Of a stretch of DNA of 64,000 nt, positions 56,721 through 64,000 are shown piece by piece. The number at the start of each line of letters is the position of its first letter. Within the stretch, counting starts at the first letter, position 1. This stretch comes from Acanthochlamys bracteata (taxonomy: Eukaryota; Streptophyta; Magnoliopsida; Pandanales; Velloziaceae), in assembly GCA_019914995.1 (NCBI GenBank), contig CM034134.1, positions 5,340,463-5,404,462 on the forward strand, in the 5' to 3' direction. The notes beneath the pieces are model-generated. The model saw only the letters and a program-made list of their open reading frames with translations. It was not told the origin of the DNA and did not search any database. The position numbers and the translations under genes are program-made.

Positions 56721-58219
56721 GTATCCGAAATGACATTTCCAGTTTTAACTCATATGTGCTTTGGAGGTTGATTGAGCTCCGACCGCTAAACCTCACCAGC
56801 ATCATGTACCGACATATTGTAAGTGTGCATTTCTAGTATGCACACATCGTTACAGAAATTTTGTTATCTGAACGGTACAGAAAACTTGCTCTTATACTTT
56901 GCGAAGTCTAGGAAGCTGGTGTAGGTTGTCCTTACGAGGATACTCGATTGAGGAAGAGGTTTTTTGGAAAACATCAAGTCTAGGTTGTTGTAAACTACTT
57001 TGACGTTAGTAGATTTCACTTGCGGTGTCAAGCGATATAGACGCAAGTACTGCAGTGCTGAACCATGTAAAACTTCATGGTGTGGTGACTAGTTATCTCT
57101 TAGCTTGTGTTTATTATATTTATATTATATTGTGCAAACAATTTTGGTACAGGGTGTTGTTCATATTCAGTCACTTGGCAGCAATTTTACAGTTGATTGA
57201 ATCAGTGAGTGTTTCCAGTAAAGTGTTTGCTTTTATTTGTCATAACTCAATACGACTCCACTCCGACTCCCCCCCGCCACCAAAGTAAGTTTCTCTATCA
57301 CATGGAGTTGTTAATTCTTTAAAAGGTAACCAATTACTAAGAATTGAATTTTATTTGGCTCATGACAATAGCGTAACAGACAGCAAAACATCTTCACAAA
57401 ATCATAAACTACAGGCCAATAAAAGCCTTCAAGTGGTATTTAGATTGATGCATATAGAGATGGCTAGCTTTTTGACTCAATAGTTTTGTAATATAGGGTC
57501 ATTTGTAGATTGATGCATGGAGCGATGCATATATACATTGAATATAGGGTCATTTTCAGGAAAAAGTAAAACTCTAAACATACCATGACAAGGAGCAAAT
57601 CCCTCTGGTAGATTCATGTTCATAACCTTCCTCTTCATTCTCCTCATCATTTACATAGCAAGATCACCAAGGTTCAATTCAAATTCAATATCTAAAAGAC
57701 AATTTTATTTCATAATTTAGAATCTTAAATTGAACTTTTAAAGTTGTTAACTAAAAACAAAAAAGAAACACCAACCATTAGTAGGTTTCTCTTGAATAAT
57801 AGATCATGCTTCCAATTGTTAGTAAAATGCCACTAAGGGAGGACAGAGCTCGCAAGCGATAGGACAGATTGCACGTGGAGTAGAGAATTGATAGACCAGA
57901 GGCGAATAGTATAGCAGTGGAGCAGCATCTGATATAGGGTTCTTTAAAGCGTGAAGAGGCAATCGAACTTGAGCAAAGGGCGCAGTGACAAACCGATTGG
58001 ACTAGGAGAGATTGAAGAAATTTTTTAATTTCTGAAGATAACATGTAGCATTCTCACAATTAATCGAGTTCAGAAACTATTAGAGATACAACTTTCTTAG
58101 TCTTCTTCTAACTACAGGTACATAAGTGCACGAATCCTGTTCTACCCAATCATATATGACCCAGTTTTGGAGAATGCAGTTCACTTTGCGAGGCGATTGA
58201 ACACGAATCATTACAAATC
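56721..58219. other. intergenic DNA and 3' flank of PWWP gene
   Basis: 56721-57300 may be the decayed continuation of the extra ORF but shows no domain. 57300-57770 is AT-rich. A minus-strand frame of 88 codons (58044-57778) is open with Cys/Ser/Leu-rich content. It lies downstream of the PWWP gene stop, so it is either 3' UTR or chance. No polyadenylation signal can be picked with confidence. Confidence 0.4.
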
Positions 58220-60964
58220 TCAAGTCTTAGTGATCCTGCTGCTCTTCTGGAATGGTGAACCTAATGGAGCAATTAAATTGAGTTTCAGCATAACTCTCAA
58301 ACGTCGTGCACTAAGATCTCCATTTTCTGAAGCCCTCTTCTGCATATGTTCGTCTTTCTAGGGCAAACAGGTAAATTAGCAAAAGGGAACAAAAATATGA
58401 ATACATATCCAGAACAAACATACAAGGTACCAACCAGTTCAAGGCTTTCCTTATTGCCAATATGTTTCCTTCGATCTTTTGACACTGGTCTTGTGGAGCC
58501 GCTTTGATTATTCCTGTTGGTGTTAGTTGAGCTATTAACGTCCTTCATTACTTGCCTGCTTGCTTGGATACGATTTCCTTCCTGCTGTGCTTCTCTTTCC
58601 TTGAAAGAGTGATAGAGATTGAGCCTCATGATAAACGAAAAAACTCAATATCTTTGATTATGTTTACAGAGACAAATCAGTCTGGAAGTAGAATGATAAC
58701 ACCTGTAATTCTTGCACATGAGCAAACTTACAGAGGAGGCGCCAGAGGCTTGTTGTTTTCTCTCATCTCGCTGTCTTTTCTTGCCTTTAGAAGCTTTACA
58801 GGTGTAATTCTCCACAACAACATCTAGTGAAAGGAAATCCAGAAGTAGACAAAAGTTTGTTATCGACTAAACTTTATGTTGAACATGATTCTAGGAACCA
58901 ATCTATGACCAAAAAACAAGAACTCAGATGAGTTACTTGACATAGAACCCAGTCACATTGCTGAAAGCAAAACAAAAGTATCATGCATGCTATGGAATCC
59001 AGTAGCATTGCTGAAAACAATACAGAAGTATCATGCATGCTAAGGAATCCAGTCTCATTGCTGAAAACAATTCAAAAGAATCATGCATGCTAAGGAATCC
59101 AGTCCCATTGCCGAAAACAATACGAAAGTACCATGCTAGGAAAATATCAAAGTTTGTTAAATACTTGAACATGCTCATCAGAACCCCTCTTGGTTACTGC
59201 AAGACCTACAGTTTGCAAGTGGTTGAGACATAAGCACAGGAGGTAGAGTGTTTGATAAATAATAGCATGTCTGGATTTGATTTTGCAGAGAAAGATCAAG
59301 TAAGACTGAATGTGAAGGTAGTACTGAAGGCATTACTAGTTGTAAATTGTTAACTGTAAGAACAAAAGGAATCATAAAGTAAAAGTAATACATGATTATG
59401 ATATGCTTTTCCTTGACTCTTGCCCAATGTATGCTAGTATATCATTCTTAGGGCCGCACCAAGTTTCTAGGATGAGATGGAAAAAGTAAATTGCATGAAT
59501 TACTCCGAGATGGCTAAGTAACTAAAGGAGAATAAATATCACTCCCTAACCTTTGGCACTAGGGGCTTTTCTTTCTGATTTCTCGCCCATCATACGAGTA
59601 GCGTCCTAGAACATGCAGTTTCAGGGAAGTATTCTCGTAATACATCAACTGACAGAACATTCTTCGGTGACAAGAAAACAGTACCTCCAATGATTTTTTT
59701 AAAACTTCCCTTATGGTGACATTTTCTTGTTTGAGATGCTGCATAATGCAACCATACCCATGTATGATTAGCTCAGAATCTAGAGAAGGCAATATTAGTT
59801 CTGCCAAAGGAACTAGATATTCAAAGGGAAAGGTAAACTTTTGCCAGCTTACGTTTTTAAAATCAGAATTGCATTTTCCAGGGTCCGCAAATAAGCTACA
59901 AAAGGTATTAGGTAATGAGATCACATGAAATAAACCACACAAACAAATCTACTGGGAGTTTCAATGAAAAAACAAACAGGAATAAAGATTCACTTACTGT
60001 TCATAGCTTCCATAAAGTCGAACAGGAACTGCAGCCTTTGCTTTCCAGCTTTTATTCGTCCATTTTTCATCTACAATCTTAAAAAGGAGTAAGCAGAAAC
60101 TTGTATTCCACAGGTGGCATATTAGCTGCTAATAGCAAAAATACGACACAAGAAATATTCCATAAGATCCGAATTATCTAATTACTGAGAAAACACAAAC
60201 AAGAAGTAAGTCTCTGATCAATGCAGTTCTACGAGTCTTCGATCTAATTTACGAATAGGTGCAAGCACTTCTAGAGCACAATTTTGCAGCAATGTTTTAT
60301 CAATACTCATGTGATTGAGGACCAAGAAGGCAGTTTCTTGTGCATGAAAGATGGCCTCATTGATTGATGGAAAATATCCTCACATGTGACGCAAAACATG
60401 CCCATTCAATTCTTTCTGATGAACATAACATATGATAGCAAAAGTCAAAATATTGTCCTGTGTGAGATCGATAACATTTTATCCGACAAATCAGAATAGT
60501 GTGATGTATCGAACCACTCAACCTACATATCAAAGCATGATGCATTACCATGGGGTCAAATAACCCAACAACTGCAGAGGTAACTATACGGATCTCTAAG
60601 TTAGTGGCTAGTGACACACCTCCTTGGATGCTATACTTGAGTAATGGTCTACTAGAAATATTCATGCAATATGATAAGGAGTACTTTTCTGGGATCCACA
60701 GTACCCTCTAATAAAAAATCATGTGCTGTTATGTAAAAAATGAGACGAATTTATATAAAATGACAAAATTCCTATTACAGATTGAAAGTACATTGATGTA
60801 CACTATAATATCCTAAGTCGCAGTCTGTGCTTGTTTCAGGATGATACCTGTGCAGGCCACCATGAATGATCATCAATTCTAACCCAGGTCACATCCCCAG
60901 GTTTGAAGACAGGTCGTTGTTGTTTATCTTTTAAATTGATATTCTGCTCACCATTGGAATGCAT
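58220..60964 (-). CDS. PWWP-domain protein, 8 coding exons
   Basis: Exons on the minus strand: 60964-60848, 60077-59998, 59895-59853, 59738-59685, 59605-59551, 58823-58732, 58599-58435, 58357-58220. All introns are GT-AG and all phases agree, giving 247 residues. Residues 19-80 form a PWWP domain: FKPGDVTWVRIDDHSWWPAQ (the signature reads SWWP), VPVRLYGSYEH, then LFADPGKCNSDF. PWWP domains bind methylated histone tails and DNA, so a nuclear chromatin role is likely. A basic KGKKRQRDERK near residue 130 looks like a nuclear localisation signal. The middle is polar and probably disordered; the C-terminus has LSARRLRVMLKLNLIAPLGS. Surroundings are transposons, yet no exon is broken. Exon limits were read by eye. 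Confidence 0.85.
58941..59140 (-). repeat. 50-bp tandem repeat inside PWWP gene intron
   Basis: Four copies of a unit containing GGAATCCAGT..CATTGCTGAAAACAAT and ATCATGCATGCTA, with starts near 58944, 58994, 59044 and 59094, exactly 50 bp apart. It lies in the intron between coding exons 5 and 6. Copies differ by a few bases each. The fourth ends in CCATGCTAGG. Confidence 0.93.
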
Positions 60965-60968
60965 CTTG

Positions 60969-62824
60969 CTTCAACTTTTTGTTAACTTTCTACCACTCAG
61001 TCTTCTATAACTATCTGATTACTCGAACCATCAACTGAAGAAAAAGAACTACATTGGCAATTTCAAAAGCACATAGTTACTTTTACCAATTGACTCATAG
61101 TCAAAAGGTTCCAGTTTGCAGAGAAAAAAAAGTAACCAATTATAAGACAATTCATTAAACCTAATAATTACAGGCCAACAGGAAATCAATAAGCTAGACC
61201 TAAATAATGCGCTTCATGGGAAGAAACAAATGGATACTAAGTACTGGATGCTGGGGTAAAACGTTCTGTAGCTGTATGAAGATGTTCCTATTAAAGACTT
61301 TCACAATTTGAACAGTCCTTACTGCACATCACCAGTTTGAGTATTAATATATATATCTTGAGCAATAACAACAACACATTGTGCTATACTGGCAAGACCT
61401 TTAACTTCTCTACTCTTTCTCTAAGAATGCCATGAAACCTACCTACAAGACTAATATATGTTTCAGGAACAAAACCTTAGAATTCAAATTAACCCTGGAG
61501 TTCTATGTCCATGGATATTGAGGGAAAGTTTCGCATTAGATCATATGCTCATTACATACTTCTTATAATTATCTAGGTTTCAGAAGGGGAAAAAAATGGG
61601 GAAAGGCAATCTTAGAGATGCAACATAGATAAATATTCAAACATGTGTTTAACCAGATATTGAGCACTGCTCAAACATGTTTAGATTTTAGTTAATTTGC
61701 TTTTCTTGATCTTTGCTACTTTTACCAAGACTTGCTATTAATCTTTAACATTGTAAGATTATTAATATGCGTCCACCCTCCTGTAAACGGACTATATACG
61801 TACAATGCACAAAAATTCTATCAATTTTATCCATTATACTCATTGCTCAATGTTCTACTATGCCAATGTCATTGTATGTTGTTGCATTACAACAAATGCC
61901 ATAACATGCCAAGCATAAAGGTTTAAATATGCCCACTATAATGAAAGGAATCAATTTTCTGTTCTCTTTGTAGTTTCTCCAACCATCCAATATGAAGATA
62001 CTGCTTACATTTTTCAAATTGGAGACTAGCAGCAAAACTTGCGTTCTACATGAGCATAAACATAATATACTCCCCAACCTTATGCTTAGTGGCAGCTGAC
62101 AGTAATGCACCAATCTACTTGAAAGGTGGATCTATATATCAAAGAGACAGTCGATAAAGAAAAGAGAAGATTAAGCTAGATACTTTCAAGAATTTGTGCA
62201 AGTCTGAAGATGTCTACTAGAGCAACAACAAAAGCAATAGTGACAAAGAAGCATTAATAAGAACAGCATCTATTTCTAAAATATCCTATACAGACTAGAC
62301 CTATATAAAGGACCATGAACCAATTTTTTTGCTTGTGTTCACGATAAACAGTCCTATAGAAAGTATTTGAAAATACACAAAATCCTAATAAGCATATGAC
62401 AGCTCAGAAAGTTTTTCTCCTCCACTATTCTTCGCAATATTGTGAATTCAGGAAGTACCCTCACATTTACTATCGAAATCTCCTACCGCAAGCAAGTAAG
62501 ATGTCTTGAATTATGACCCCACAATTTATTTACTTTTTTAAAGTGGCGTTGCAGTTCCCGACTAATGTAATAACACTCAAGACCAACTTTTAGGCATCCA
62601 ACACTAGATTCATTTAGAGGTTTGACCATCTCATGCTAAGGCTCCTTCAGATCTGCATTTTTGGATGCCAATTTATATCCACTGCCAGGAGCTTGGGGGT
62701 TTTACCTGTTTACTGAAGTCCTGTTCTGGGACATGCTACTGCAGTATATGTTTTGAAGCCACATTACAACCAGGAAGCAACCAATGCTATTGCTCCTAAA
62801 CAGGCACATCGTCTTAGAAGGGTC
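60969..62824 (-). other. probable large 5' intron of PWWP gene
   Basis: Upstream of the start codon the minus strand reads AAAGTTGAAGCAAG|ATG, a possible acceptor. No further coding exon is recognised up to the candidate 5' UTR exon near 63.75 kb. The sequence is AT-rich with short open frames only. The intron assignment is inference. Confidence 0.4.
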
Positions 62825-63076
62825 TCAGGAGGTGTTAGGGAGTGCTTTTGGAAAGTGCTTTTTAGAAGAGAAGGTATTTTTGTCCTATTTCGAAAAACGA
62901 TCTCTACTTATTTTATCTAAAAGATATAATAAAAATAAACAATAACAAGATTCTACTACATATAATTTTTCTATACTTTCTAAAATTTTTAAATATTGTA
63001 GAAGATTATAGAAGATTTATTGAAAAACGTGAACTGAAAGTTGTTTTTCTGGAGCGTGTTGCCAAACAGGCCCTGA
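62825..63076. mobile_element. short MITE (GGCCTGTTTGG type)
   Basis: The left end reads GTCTCAGGAGGTGTTAGGGA; the reverse complement of the right end reads ATCTCAGGGCCTGTTTGGCA. Next to them are AGTGCTTTTGG and CGCTCCAGAAAAAC, as in common hAT-like plant MITEs. About 250 bp, AT-rich, non-coding. It lies in the presumed 5' intron of the PWWP gene. The target duplication is not clear. Confidence 0.65.
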
Positions 63077-63744
63077 GATCTCCAAGCAGAACCTTAATCT
63101 TCATCCTAACTAGGATTGGTCTGCAGCAATGCAGCATCCCAAGAATTTATGAAACTATATTACCAAATAAAATCAGAAGCTTGTCTCACTTGCAATCCGA
63201 AAAGCTATAGCACAACCCTAACTAAAATTCATTTTGCACTCTAGCAACTAGAACCACAGCTCAAACAGAACCTAAACCAATTCATTCCAAGACATCCATC
63301 CCATGAACCACAAACTGATTTCGAGTCCAAATAATTTAAACCATAAAGGAAAGAGCCTATTCTATCAATTAATGGTATCAACAACCACATCAACAGGTAA
63401 TTAACAAACAATCAACTCAGTAACAGCGCCTTCACATAACTTTATTCAAGTTCTCCAATTCTAAGAAGCCCATTCCATTACAGCTCAAGCACACAAAGAA
63501 GAAGAACAACACAAAAAAGGAATGTCCCAGAAAAAAGGAAAATAAATTAAAGATGAAGAGTCGTGACTCCATAATTATCAATAGTAATAACAACAGTTCA
63601 GGACTAAGAAAACCAAATCCAGAAATCAGATTGAGTACAACGAATTACAATCTTCAAAGTTGTGAGACCTCTTTCAAGGCCAAATTTCAATTTTTATCTC
63701 ACTAAAAACTTTAAAACAACACAATTGGGGAAAGAGAATGATAC

Positions 63745-63840
63745 CTTCTTGCTTCTGCTAAATTTTGAAGTTCCTCTTTTAGTAGGGAGTTGTCTTTGTC
63801 TTTGTTTTCAGGATTTTCGTTAAAAAAAAACCCAAGTGTG
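63745..63840 (-). other. candidate 5' UTR exon of PWWP gene
   Basis: The minus strand reads through GACAACTCCCTAC and TTAGCAGAAGCAAGAAG, then a donor GTATCATT at 63744. A small leader exon with a large first intron would fit the start-codon exon at 60964. Upstream, 63850-63900 has TATA-like TTTTATAAAAATT and TATAAAACT. Only a transcript would confirm it. Confidence 0.35.
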
Positions 63841-63849
63841 CGTTTTGAT

Positions 63850-64000
63850 GCTTTTAAAATAAAATTTTTATAAAATAAAATTAGTTTTATATTTTAAATT
63901 TTTTTTTTAAATAATAAAAATAAACTAAAAAATTATATTAATATAAAAAAGTTTATATATTTTTAAATTTTAAATAATTTTTAAATAATAATATTATAAA
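63850..64000. promoter_or_regulatory. AT-rich putative promoter of PWWP gene
   Basis: Over 90 percent A/T by eye, with several TATA-like words on the minus strand. Its position upstream of the candidate leader exon suggests promoter DNA, but no specific binding site can be named. Confidence 0.25.

Noticed and set aside
57778..58044. 88-codon minus-strand ORF as a separate gene
   Set aside because: No recognisable motif, and it lies immediately 3' of the PWWP gene stop. It is more likely 3' UTR or chance.

Overview
The window looks like a transposon-rich stretch of a flowering-plant (probably eudicot) nuclear genome. The evidence is AT-rich non-coding DNA, GT-AG introns, a PWWP-domain gene split into short phase-compatible exons, and remnants of Ty1/copia, Ty3/gypsy, Mutator-like (MULE) and hAT-like elements. 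I see no bacterial-type gene organisation, no CRISPR array and no rRNA or tRNA gene. || Layout. 1-2.3 kb: T-rich non-coding DNA with degenerate direct repeats. 2.4-4.7 kb: non-coding retroelement-like unit. 4.7-10.8 kb: decayed composite element with many degenerate repeats and a hAT-type MITE (8602-9170). 10.9-12.7 kb: minus-strand element beginning TGTAACACCCC. 13.48-13.91 kb: inverted duplication that could fold as a hairpin. 14.3-16.0 kb: 5' part of a Tork/Tnt1-like copia element (LTR, tRNA-Met PBS, gag, protease). 18.3-21.1 kb: MULE-type DUF1985-Ulp1 pseudogene. 21.2-29.5 kb: SIRE-like copia element on the minus strand with both LTRs, a pol remnant, an extra ORF downstream of pol, and a nested MITE with a perfect 8-bp target duplication. 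31.1-32.1 kb: satellite-like array of about 240 bp units. 32.3-33.8 kb: first FAR1/FRS-type MULE transposase relic. 34.1-41.8 kb: a MULE with about 600 bp terminal inverted repeats and a second FAR1/FRS transposase relic. 43.6-44.4 kb: another TGTAACACCC element. 44.8-47 kb: gypsy relic holding a solo LTR with an exact 5-bp target duplication. 48.9-50.2 kb: 3' end and LTR of a gypsy element. 50.6-52.9 kb: Athila/Tat-type gypsy relic with a tRNA-Asp PBS. 53.3-56.7 kb: two copia fragments. || The only convincing intact host gene is a minus-strand PWWP-domain gene, with coding exons from 60964 down to 58220 (8 coding exons, 247 residues predicted) and a probable 5'-UTR exon near 63.75-63.84 kb. 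|| The transposons form a readable nesting record: the MITE lies in the SIRE-like LTR, the SIRE-like element lies just after the Ulp1 pseudogene, a solo LTR lies in the gypsy gag-protease region, and another MITE-like insert lies in the MULE terminal repeat. I found no convincing new defence or metabolic system. The most unusual items are the long-TIR FAR1-type MULE with a 40-bp palindrome in each end, the adjacent satellite array and second transposase copy, the hairpin-forming inverted duplication, and the extra ORF of the SIRE-like element.
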